A DNA stretch of 64,000 nt, taken from positions 13,018,944-13,082,943 of the forward strand of contig NC_087083.1 of the NCBI RefSeq assembly GCF_026151205.1. Reading direction: 5' to 3'. The translations under genes and the position numbers were made by a program. The stretch's first letter is position 1, and each line of letters begins with the position of its first letter. Positions 50,490 through 64,000 of the stretch are shown here, piece after piece. The DNA comes from Bolinopsis microptera. Its lineage: Eukaryota; Ctenophora; Tentaculata; Lobata; Bolinopsidae. The notes under the pieces are model-generated. The model was not told the origin of the DNA and searched no databases. It saw only the letters and a list, made by a program, of their open reading frames with translations.

Positions 50490-52300
50490 GTGACCAGTTC
50501 TACAGCGATCTTCCGCGTAGGGGTAGATAGTCTGGTTGCAGCAACCATGCGAGTCCATCACGAACTACACGCCATCCATAAAATGTATAATAGAATAATA
50601 AATTAACTTTAATGCCATCATGTGTGGCTGTGTTTCAGCTATGATCTTCATGCAAATTTTGCTGATACACCAACAAACTTGCTCAAAAGTTAACAAAAAA
50701 CATGGTTTTTTGGCTTATTTTTGGCCCAAAATACCCAGGGAAACTCAAACTTATAATCATTTCAAAACCGCTTTTAAATTTAATCGATTCTACGTTCAAA
50801 AATAAGTTTAGAAAGGTGTATATAGAGTCCCTATATAGCGTATTGAGCAGAAAATGTCCGTAAGAGCTTCTACTATAAAAGTCACGGTCATGCTTGCCAG
50901 CACTGTGATATATTGCTTTAAAGTTAAACAGTATTAAAGCTTTAACTTGAAGTTTAATGCATAGTAACAAAAAATCACGTACTGATCGTTTTTAATTGCG
51001 TGATCATCACTGCCAGTTCTCAATAATCAAGCATGAATTGGTGTGCAAGAGAGAAATTTATCGGTCACGTAAACTCAAAACATTGATAATATTAATATGC
51101 AGTGCATGCGATTTTAAATTGTGTGATTTAATAAAAGGGCCGTTAAGCGTTGAAGATACAAATCCGAAGTACTGTTTTCGAATTTGTTAGATGCATTAAT
51201 ATTTTTCCTGAAATTTAGACCTTTTTATGTTCTAGAAACCCCCTCGGCGCGACCGTCGCAGCCTTTATACCCCATTTCCTATTTTATTCAGACTCATCAG
51301 AAGTCGTTCGACAGGTCAATGGAAGATAAGAGGAAACCCGTGCACTAAATACTTTAATAGGCAGTTTTACACGAGACCCAATTGATGCTACCCAAATCTA
51401 TATGTTAAAGACTATCTGCATATTGATATAGTACTATAGTATATATACAGATGTATATTATGATACTATAATATGCAGATAGCCTTTAGCAGTTGTAGGC
51501 AGTAGGCTCAGCAAGAAAATGTTGGGTACGTGGCCAGGGACGTAGCCAGGAGTTTTTCCGAACATTTTTTGTCTTTATACTTGCTAGAATAAAATCTACA
51601 ATGATGAATTAATGCATTAGTCACAATATTCAATTTATAAAAAGTCGGTTTTACAAAATTTTGAGGGCAATATTATCCATTTGTAGGAAGTGAGAACAAT
51701 CAATTATTTGAAAATATCATAAATACCTACACAGAGTTCACACTATCTTACTATATATAAAGCGAGACGATATATATATTTATTTATCCGTGCCATTTTA
51801 CTGACACCACGGCATCAACTTTAACGCAACTTTCCGCAAAAACCGTAAAAGATATACAACTGAAACTTTTTTGACTGAGTCAAATGCTTTATAGGCCTTC
51901 AAATCAGCATGAAAAAATAAAAAATTGACCAAGGAATAATAATTTTAGTGCCCGAAATTTGGACTCCCAAGTGGTGTCAAAAACGCGAATTAAATAGGTA
52001 ATAATTATTCTAGTCTCTCGAGTCTTGACACCACTTTAGGGTTAGACGGGTTCCTGCTAGTAAGTATAATGAGTAACTGAAATACTTTTTACTCATTACT
52101 GACTGCCCACATTATTTCAATGATAACAAATAACTTTGAACTTACAACAGGTTTCTCCAACCTCGATTTGCAGCTCACCCGACCTGTTTTTTCAACAATA
52201 CTTGTAATTTGCAAGTTGCACTTTAATTGGTCTTATTATAGTGAATGTAGCCTGTAGCTCCCATTTATGTATACTGTAACTGTAAGTGTAACACTCGACA
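50490..52300. other. No recognisable gene; one AT-rich hairpin
   Basis: AT-rich. An imperfect 22-bp inverted repeat lies at 51403-51424 / 51470-51491 (TGTTAAAGACTATCTGCATA). A short inverted piece of the 32.47-kb sequence (CCCAAGTGGTGTC) is at about 51960-51985. Confidence 0.45.
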
Positions 52301-52305
52301 TATCT

Positions 52306-53206
52306 TATCGGACATTATTTGGACGGACATTACATGAACGGACATAATTATGAACGGACATTAATATGAACGCTCGAAGGCATTCAAAACCATCAAAAAT
52401 CCGAATTTTTTCAATTTTGTTGACGTTTTTTAAATTTCAGCAAATGATTTTTAAATCCATTTTTTATACAGTAAGTAAGAAAAGCAGTCATTGAGCAGTA
52501 AAAATGTTAAAATATGTGTACTTGATCAGTGTCTAATATCACATATCATCTTCATCAAATGGGTTTTCGTGCTTGAAATAGTCAATGTTTAAACTTAAAG
52601 CATCAGTGATTTCCAGCTTTAAGTTTATGGAAACCTTTTTTATCAAACTACCCCGGTCCTGCATTTCAGTGTTAACTTTTACAAGCCATTCGGCGTGAAG
52701 TGGTTTTATCTTAGACAACTTAAGGTTAACCTTAACATCACGTGGAGCTTTCCTAGCACTGTTTCATTACCGCACCCGAGTAATATGAACTATAACAACG
52801 TCGGGCAATGTCCTTGGAAACACGATTTACCGTAATACTAATATCTAGAGGCTGGAACAAGTTTGTCATGTTGGCGGGGACTAGTTCATGAACTATGTTG
52901 TTGAGTGCCATAATTTCGTTGACATTTTTCCGCCAAGTGACCCTTGAAAATATCATATACTAGCAGAGTTTTCTGTGCCTCCGGCAGACCAAAGAAAACC
53001 TTTCCGTCGTTAACTTACGGCACAATAAAGTTCTCAAAGTTGTCATATTCTGGACAAAAAGTTCGAAATGAAAAAATTTTTGAAATAATTTCAAAGGACT
53101 TTAACTTGGACGGACATTAATTGAACGGACTTTATTTGAACGGACATTAAGATGAACGCTAGGGCCTCCAGCGTTCAAGTAATGTCCGTCCAAATAAGGT
53201 CCGATA
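52306..53206 (-). mobile_element. Pogo-like DNA transposon, internally deleted, with TIRs
   Basis: Left end TA|TCGGACATTATTTGGACGGA (from 52308) and right end, inverted, TCGGACCTTATTTGGACGGA (to 53204), flanked by TA at 52306-52307 and 53205-53206. Subterminal GAACGGACAT repeats occur at both ends. About 897 bp, containing only the 3' end of a transposase on the minus strand. Confidence 0.85.
52547..52956 (-). pseudogene. Pogo/Tigger-type DDE transposase, C-terminal fragment
   Basis: The first frame (to 52753) reads MALNNIVHELVPANMTNLFQ and PLDISI, matching (N)N(I)...VPPN(C/M)T(D/N)L(L/F)QPLD of pogo/Tigger/jerky-type DDE transposases. After a frameshift the second frame reads VNLKLSKIKPLHAEWLVKV, then KKVSINLKLEITDALSL, ending FDEDDM and a stop. 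The third Asp and the upstream catalytic core are missing. Two further copies without TIRs are at about 57417-57985 and 60350-60920. Confidence 0.75.
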
Positions 53207-53209
53207 AGG

Positions 53210-53940
53210 TAGTGCTGAATGGGCACTCATGTGTCAATTGTTTCATACCGAATTCTTTTTCTTTCTTCTAATTTCGCAGTAACCATTTCCAATTTTTGAG
53301 GGGGGCTCATAAAATTTTCGGGAGGGCCCCTTGCCCCATGCAGGGGAGGCCCAGGGGGGTTGCGATCGAGTCGATACATAGTATTTCGGGATAAGGGTGG
53401 TAGTAAGTGAATTAGCTGAAGCTTACTGAATCTTTATTGCCGAGTACAGCTGCCTTCGGGTAGTTCTTTTTATTTTTAATCTACTACAATTTTAAATGAA
53501 TGGGAAAAGCGAGCGACCGATTTCATTCTTGGTATCATTTTGCATTTGCAGACGGTCAATCAAATAAATATCATTTCCTTTTGTTTGAGAAAGAGAGACA
53601 CTGGTAGCGGTCCACTCTACTCATGATTATGGGTTTTGGTCAAGTATCACCTCTTTTTGATTATAATTTCAGGGTACTTTTTCCTTTGAAAACATTTCCT
53701 TGTGTTGAGGTAAGCATATCGGTCGATCACTGACTGAACATGTCACATTATAGTCATTCAAATTGGCATTAAATTCATATACAATGGCATTGAACTGTCG
53801 TGGCAAAGCAGAATTTGTTCGAAATCACGAATGAGCAAAATTCTCACCTTTCGCACGTGCAAACTGTGAGCGGACGTTGCGTGCGCATCCAATATCTAAT
53901 CACCTTTAAATTTTGCATATTTGTAATTAATGTATAGTTT
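53210..53940. repeat. Inverted fragments of the 31.8-32.5 kb segment
   Basis: 53366-53455 is a direct copy of about 32365-32455 (CGATAC.TAGTATTTCGGGATAAG), and 53490-53645 is an inverted copy of about 31850-31990 (GGGAAAAGCGAGCGACCGATTTC). Rearranged repeat, non-coding. Confidence 0.75.
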
Positions 53941-54218
53941 AATAAGCATGCAAAGTTTCAAAGTATTTTAAGAAGAACTGTAATCACAACGGCACTCCAA
54001 AGTTGACAGAAAATGGTGAAAACAGTAATTTTCAGTGATTTTAGCAATTTTCTATCAATTTGGGCGTGTCAACACTTGTGCAACTTTTCGATTTTTAACT
54101 TCAAAACTAGCCTAATGCACCATTTATACCTATAGGAAGCAGAACTGAGCTCCACAACCCAAGGCATGGCCCAACACCAGAGAATACTAAATCGTAAAAT
54201 TGACGTTTTTATAAAATA

Positions 54219-58020
<3,802 letters not shown>

Positions 58021-58084
<64 letters not shown>
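58021..58084. repeat. (CT)n tract at the duplication junction
   Basis: About 62 bp of CT joining the end of unit 1 (GAATCG) to the start of unit 2 (GCAGTCC). At the end of unit 2 GAATCG is instead followed by unique sequence TCGTATAGC. Confidence 0.95.
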
Positions 58085-58087
<3 letters not shown>

Positions 58088-60952
58088 GTCCAAACAGACC
58101 CCAAACACTAACAGTCCCCCCTCCCCTAATAAGCTTATGGTATAAAATTACAGCGAATCTTCCGGGCTAATCCAATTATGACGCTACTTAAATGCAGCTA
58201 TAACATATCATACAGTAATGAGAGAGAGAGAGAGCAAGCCCCGTAACTCTTGCCGTTCTGCTCAAGCAATTTTATGTAACATTTGTGGTACAAAACCATC
58301 AATTAAACCACTTACCTACCACCGGCCGATTAAAAAAAAATTTTCTTATGGGCTTCATCAGAGATTTGTCGGCACTATACCGAAAAAACCAGTCCCGTAA
58401 CTCTTACCGTTTTTTTTGTATAACCGACCGGAAATTACACACGGACGGACACACAGACGATCAGACAGACACACACACATCCTGGTGTTATTAAGGTGAT
58501 TCTTCAAAAAAGCACTAACTTCAATGTTCAATGACGAATATCTTTAGGAAGGAGCAAGCTAGGCAAACTTTCCGGTAGATTTTCAGATTGCTTAAACAAT
58601 TATCTAATTTCAACAAGGCCTAAAATTTTGAATAAAATAACTCCTTTATGCTGTAAAATCGACTTGAAATGATGTTACTAATTTGTCAAAAATCAAGTTT
58701 TAAAATCGCTTAAATTGATGACACAGTGCATGGCTTAACGAAGGGCCCCGCCGACCCTGCTGTGCAGTGTGCGGGGGGGGGTGCCATCTTAGGGGGCGCC
58801 AAATCTTTGTTTAAATGTGGGATAATTTGGGAAAACTTAACTACTTTACAGTTTACACCGTATGTGATTTATTGGGTCAGGAATATCGAAGAGAACATTT
58901 AACTTCCTGTATGTTTTCTTAGAGTTAGATCACTGATCTATCGGGTCAGGAAATTCGAAGAAAATATGTATATTATAGGATAGGAATTAGGAATGTGTCG
59001 TCGATTATGCTCACAACTTTCCCGCACAGAAAAGCGTATCCCTCGTATGTAGTGAAAATCGGGTCTACAAATATTTATCCTCCTAAATTTGTTGATCAAT
59101 CACCATAAAACTTTCCGAATATGTCTACGGACACTTAAATACAGGCTACAATTGACTGGCAAAGCGTCTATCACTGAATATATAATATATATGTACGTAT
59201 ATATGTATCACGACAATCTGTCGTAAAACAGGGGTTCCAGAAAATCAATTTCCCGATATTCCTGAAACTTGAAACTTTTTTTGCAGTAGATTTGGTCAAC
59301 GTCTAGACGCCCTGCAAAATTTTGTAAAGCGAATCGTTACCTATGAAATAAAATGACCCAATTCCCATAACACAGAAAATGAAAATTAATTTCAAACTGT
59401 GTAGCAAATTGTGAATTGTTATCATTTTCGTGTAGTTCTCAATCTTACACTGTTTGACAAGCTCGCTTTTCCCATTCCTTCTTATCAGTTCCTTCGTCAT
59501 TTATCAATTACTTTGATAAATGGATAGCACATTTACTCCTTGTACATTATAATGCGCCGTGAATTCGCTGTAATTGTATTTATATATCAATATGTCCATT
59601 GTCTATATCCACAATCAATTTTATTGAGGGCTGAAATAATTGGAGTATTCAAGTAAAACTATATTCAAATGTTTAGGGTTATGGTTAGAGTTATGGTTAT
59701 ATGGTTATGGTTATCTCCGATTCTTCGGGTTTGTGTTTATGGTTTGGATTGGGGTGAGGGTTTATACAAAACCGTTTTATTATCAACAGCTTCTTTATTT
59801 TGTTTTATTTTTACTTAAAATACCCAATCATTTTTTCAGGACAAACAATCAAAATCAAATGTCGTAACGCGATTTATCTAATTTAATTTTAAATTGTTGG
59901 CATTGAGTTTACTGTTTTATTAGAAATTTCTTTGAAAGAATCATCAGCAGTTGGAATTGCAGTACGTTTTTTTCATCAAGTAGATCAGAGCAGTTGGAAT
60001 TTGTGTTACCTGGACAGTGGACAATTAGATTACCGCAGTCTGTAGGACGTTGACTATATATCTGCAGACTGGTAACCTAATTTTACAGGTAATAAACACA
60101 TACCTTTGCTGTGACTCAAGGCAAATCACAGATGACCTTTTGATTGTGGAATTCGATTAAAAGTTCCTTTGAGATCCTTGCACCTCTTAATATTGCTTCT
60201 GCGGAACAAGTATAGAGAGCAGTTGGAATTTGTGTTACCTGGACAATTAGATTACCTGTAGTCTGTAGGACTAGGAGTATATTAAAGTCACTATTGTGAC
60301 GGTACATTAGAAATAGAATTTTTTAATTCATTTTTCTTTGACGTTTTTTATTTCAGCAAATGATTTTTAAATCCATTTTTATTCAGTAAGTAAGAAAAGC
60401 AGTCGTTAAGCATTAAAAATGTTAAAATATGTGTACATGATCAGTGTTTAATATCACATATTATCATCTTCATCAAATGGGTTTTCGTGCATAGAATAGT
60501 CCATGCTTAAAGCATCAGTGGTTTCTAGCTTTATGGAAACCTTTTTTTATCAAACTAGCCCGGTCCTGCATTTCAGTGTTAACTTTTACAAGCCATTCTA
60601 CGTAAAGTGGCTTTATCTTAGACAACTTTAGGTTAACCTTAACATCACGTGGAGCTTTCCTAGCACTGTTTCATTACATCCCCTGAGTAATATGAACTAT
60701 AACAACGTCGGACAATGTCCTTGGCAACACGATTTACCGTAATATCTAGAGGCTGGAACAAGTTTGTCATGTTGGCGGGGACTATAGCTCATGAACTATG
60801 TTGTTGAGTGCCATAATTTCGTAAACTTTTTCCGCCAAGTGACCGGCCTTGAAAACATCATATACTAGTAGAGTTTTCTGTGTCTCCGGCACCTAGGAGA
60901 ACCTTTCCGTCGTTAATTTACTGTCTCTAGGCTTGTTGTGCAGATGAATCGT
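58085..60952. repeat. 2.93-kb tandem duplication, unit 2
   Basis: Near-identical to 55151-58020. Includes the G-run at 58773-58781 and the GGTTAT-rich stretch at 59672-59715. Confidence 0.95.
60350..60920 (-). pseudogene. Pogo transposase 3' remnant, copy in unit 2
   Basis: Same as 57417-57985 apart from isolated differences such as ACGTAAAGTGG versus ACGTAAATTGG. Confidence 0.75.
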
Positions 60953-61261
60953 CGTATAGCAAAGCAAGTACACTGTCTCTAGGCTTGTTGACTCAAGGCA
61001 AATCACATACGATTAAGACCTTTTGATTGTGGAATTCGATTAAAAGTTCTTTTGAGATCCTTGCACCTCCTAATAATTAATATTGTTAAATATTAAATAT
61101 ATATATTATTAAATTGCTTCTGCGGGACACTCGATCCTTTTCATTACTCCTTCCGCGGAACAAGTAGAGATCAGTTGGAATTTGTGTTACCTGGACAAAT
61201 AGATTACCAGTCTGTAGGACTAGGAGTATATTAAAGTCACTATTGTGACGGTACATTAGAA

Positions 61262-61465
61262 CTAGACAAATACAAAGTGTGTAGGGCCTGAAGTCTGAAC
61301 GGAACCCCTCAGTTTAAGTTCCTTGTTTAACTTTATCACACTCAAATTCGAGACGCAAGATTGTGAACACTTTTCAGAAGAAGCAGAACATCCCAGCATC
61401 TCCTCTGCAAGTGCATCCAGATCATGACGCTCATAATGAGGATAATTGGTAAACTCTACCTTCAC
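61262..61465 (-). CDS. Unrecognised short ORF in the extra 1-kb block
   Basis: Reads MKVEFTNYPHYERHDLDALA, EEMLGCSASSEKCSQSCVSN and LSVIKLNKELKL. Three closely spaced Cys. No family recognised; no second copy in the window. Confidence 0.2.
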   Translation of the reverse strand: MKVEFTNYPHYERHDLDALAEEMLGCSASSEKCSQSCVSNLSVIKLNKELKLRGSVQTSGPTHFVFV

Positions 61466-63398
61466 AACAGTTAACTACAATCTTATCTTCGGATTTGTGG
61501 AACAGTCGACAAGACTGGATAGGGATAACCCTTTTGGGTTACCTCCTAGGATTCTTCACCAGGAACTTTCGCTAAATCCCATACTAGGAACTCAATCTAG
61601 GCCCATCTCCGCATAGAGACATATCTCCCAGGCTTTGCCTTGCTCGGATGTCCCTTGTCTGCCCGCAGAAGTACTACAACGGAAGTGGGTTTGCTCCGAG
61701 ACAGGTAGTGACAGCTTCAAGACTCCAGAGGTCTGTTGCATTGATATTTATTATTTTATGATTTCGTATATACTTTGGGAGTCCTGGAATGCAGCTAGCA
61801 GGAGTTGCATTCTGTGGGCACGGCGAGAAGGCCTTCTCTTTATTGTAAGAGGCCAGAAACCGTTGACCAGAACAGAGAGAGAGAGAGAACTTTATCACTG
61901 CCGTACAACAAGGACATTCACCGGGTTCTCCATAGGAGTATATAAGTATATATAGGACTATATACTTATATGAGATAAACTGATTTAGTCCTACTCCTTC
62001 TTAATTTTATTTTGCTTTGACTGGGATTAGCCGGTACGTTATTATCAGACCCTTCTGTACGTTAGAAAATGATATCAAGGGGATTAGCTTACACGGCACC
62101 TCGCCAATCAAGTTGTTGCAGAAACCTTTCCGGTGCCACGCACAATCTAAATCTAATTGCAGCGCGGTGCCAGTCTTTAGTCAATTACCACCAGAAATAA
62201 AATCATGCTTTGCAGTTTGAGTTAACTAGGATAACGCGTTGCAAGGAACGTAGCCATTTATAAAACTGGCTACGTTGCAGGGTACGATAGATTTTTAGTA
62301 ATTTAGCATGGCTCCTGTCTTACGGGCCATATTTCCATGTTTCAAGTAATGCTTTAAATTCTTTCTGTTTACAAATTTGACCAAAATTTGACACTGGTTA
62401 TAGGGTGGACCGCTGCCAGTGTCTCTCATTTGCAAGGAAACGATATTAATTTGAATAACCGTCCAGAAATGCAAAATGATACCGAGAATGAAATCGGTCG
62501 CTCGCTTTTCCCATTTATTCACGACTTACGAATTGTAATAAGTTTTAATTAATTATATCAATCAAATGCTGAAAAAGTCTTTTTGGGTTGCTTTCGCGTC
62601 GATACCTAGTATTTCGGGATAAGGTTGGTAGTTAATCGTAATGTCCAATTAGCTGATATTTATTTAATCTTTATTGCCGAGTACAGCTGCCCCTATTACA
62701 ATTGACAACACTTGGGGGTCCAAATTTCGGGACCTAAAGTTGTTATTCCGTGGCCGAGTTCTTATTTCTGTATACTGATAATAAGGCCATAAAAGCATTT
62801 GACCCAGTTTCAATCGTATATCTCTCACGGTTTGGAAATTCGTGTTAAAGTTGATGCCGTGTTGTCATTATAAATAAAATGGCAACATATATACCTAGTA
62901 TATCTTCTCGCTTTATATATAGTTATACAGTAAGATAATCAGTAGTAACTTAGTAAAGTCGTAAGATTATAAAATGAATTTTAAAAGACAAATTAGATTT
63001 TAATCAATAAGCTCATGCTAATCACAAAATTGATGGAGGTATTAAGTCGTATTCATAATGATAAAAAGTTGGAAAATTTTGGTATTTCGATATTTTGAAT
63101 ACCAAAATTTTAAAATTAATATTCACTATCTTTTGCTTAGCAATTATTGAATAGTCGCTAATTTTGAAATGTCTTCGACTGTAAAAGGTAAAGGTCACAG
63201 AAAGATCCAGTTATAACTAGGATGTTTGTTGTTGTTGTTGTTTTGATGTTATCTCTGTGACTCTGTGACAATTTTCTTGTTAAATTATCATTGAATTGGA
63301 GATAATTAGCTAATTATAGTGACTAACAAATTGGAAAAACAATTTGTTGATATAGATAATGATTGAAATTACGTGAAAGTGTCCGATGGTGTGTGTAC

Positions 63399-63587
63399 TA
63401 CAGTAACACTCCGAATAACTGCGGAGTTTGGGGGAAGGAAACATCCGCGGTAAATTGGGGTTCGCAGTAAATCTGGGTTTTTTTGTTTACATTAAACATG
63501 TTAAGCCTTGTTTGGGGGAAAGGAGATGGCCGCGGTATATCGGGGTTTGTGGTGAATCGGGGCGCAGTAAATCGGGGTTTTACTGTA
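63399..63587. mobile_element. Pogo/Tigger-type MITE, 185 bp, intact ends
   Basis: TA|CAGTAACACTCCGAATAACT from 63401 and inverted CAGTAAAACCCCGATTTACT at the right end (to 63585), TA on both sides. Internal GTAAATTGGGG/GTAAATCTGGG repeats. No ORF. Same insertion as 33175-33330, so it predates the segmental duplication. Confidence 0.85.
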
Positions 63588-63747
63588 TATAAGTTTATTT
63601 GGTACAAAGTCCCTAAAGGTACCTAAAAGTGCGTGAATTTAGATCGTTTCGTGCGTTGTGTTTTTAAAAAGCGCGAAATGCGCACGAACCAACTATGGCT
63701 ATGGCTATTAGTATTAATATTAGTTTGCCCGACGTGATCGATAACAC

Positions 63748-63846
63748 GTAAGGGTTTTTACCTGATATTCAAAAATTTGTAAATATTTTAATTGCAGTAC
63801 AACTAAATCATTTAAATTGCAAATTTGAAACACATTCATTTTATAG
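63748..63846 (+). other. Predicted 5' UTR intron of the paralogue
   Basis: Donor ATAACAC|GTAAGG and acceptor TTTTATAG|GAGAAAAG, as at 33485-33580; 99 bp. Confidence 0.55.
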
Positions 63847-63864
63847 GAGAAAAGAAGAAGCGAG

Positions 63865-64000
63865 ATGGTCTATTTATTAGCAGTAATGCTAATAGTTTCT
63901 TTATCACTTAACAAAGCTGAAGCAAACTCATGGGAAGAAATGGAAGAAAAAGTATCCGGCACTCAGTTTTCGCCTGAGTTAGATGTTAAGGATATAGCAT
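63865..64000 (+). CDS. Secreted protein paralogue, 5' part (window ends)
   Basis: Same signal peptide MVYLLAVMLIVSLSLNKAEA as 33599, then NSWEEMEEKVSGTQFSPELD. It lacks nine bases relative to the other copy (EEWAEIEEK versus EEMEEK) and has Val to Phe in SGTQ(V/F)SPE. The frame is open to the window end. In-frame indel and a mostly intact protein suggest both copies are under constraint. Confidence 0.7.
   Translation, partial: MVYLLAVMLIVSLSLNKAEANSWEEMEEKVSGTQFSPELDVKDIA

Larger units (their letters stand above)
61150..64000. repeat. Long segmental duplication, copy 2 (runs off the window)
   Basis: Homologous to 31570-34000 in pieces: 61150-61225, 62215-62540, 62575-62800 and 62845-64000. 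It contains about 1 kb (61230-62210) not present in copy 1 and lacks the copy-1 SINE. Confidence 0.85.

Noticed and set aside
58218-58494. Short plus ORFs repeated at 55284-55560
   Set aside because: Duplicated non-coding DNA of the 2.93-kb unit; composition is repeat-like and there is no homologue outside the duplication.

Overview
The window is AT-rich metazoan (eukaryotic) nuclear DNA, most likely from an invertebrate. The evidence is: short exons bounded by GT/AG splice sites, TATA boxes followed by leader exons, tRNA-derived SINEs, several LINE clades, a Penelope-type GIY-YIG fragment, pogo- and mariner-type MITEs, long (CT)n/(GA)n tracts and large near-identical tandem duplications. There are no operons, bacterial genes or CRISPR arrays. 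I cannot name the species. Only two loci look like ordinary genes: a small two-exon gene at 27.6-28.1 kb, and a secreted or GPI-anchored protein at 33.4-34.3 kb whose paralogue is cut by the window end (63.7-64.0 kb). The long Ser/Leu, Arg/Glu open frames are microsatellite artefacts.

Layout. 0-2 kb: gag-like retroelement remnant (minus). 2-4 kb: duplicated unknown exon and an OB/zinc-type exon. 4.4-26.7 kb: the most interesting region. On the minus strand it is a dense, tandemly amplified set of exon cassettes. Several match the N-terminal and exonuclease part of a protein-primed family B DNA polymerase of the Polinton/Maverick/adintovirus kind, here broken into many small spliced exons. Others are zinc-ribbon/OB-fold exons resembling the zinc-ribbon OB domain of RPA70. 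Mixed in are HSP70 fragments, a proline-rich exon, a sequon-rich ectodomain-like ORF, a Penelope GIY-YIG fragment, poly-C tracts and a cluster of CACGTG palindromes. Most copies carry stops, frameshifts or deletions.

27-31 kb: duplicated promoter plus first exon, a small gene whose downstream exon is split by a 245-bp mariner MITE (an uninterrupted paralogue lies at 8.95-9.11 kb on the opposite strand), and a duplicated block with X-box-like and E-box motifs. 31.2-34.3 kb: LINE fragment, then a segment repeated at 61.2-64.0 kb that contains the secreted-protein gene. 35.4-37.9 kb: four copies of a 610-bp satellite. 37.9-38.4 kb: LINE RT fragment. 41.5-42.2 kb: four copies of a 184-bp satellite. 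43.1-46.0 kb: mariner MITE, decayed MITE and SINE. 46.5-50.5 kb: a LINE (minus) with a second LINE 3' end nested in it, bounded by a target-site duplication. 52.3-53.2 kb: pogo-like element with TIRs and TA duplication. 54.2-61 kb: long (CT)n tract and a 2.93-kb near-identical tandem duplication.

The gene fragments do not form a demonstrable working pathway. The polymerase/zinc-ribbon array is best read as remnants of one replication-related multi-exon gene family, or of an unusual intron-containing self-synthesising element, amplified by tandem duplication and decaying. Domain calls come from recognising motifs by eye; no database search was possible.
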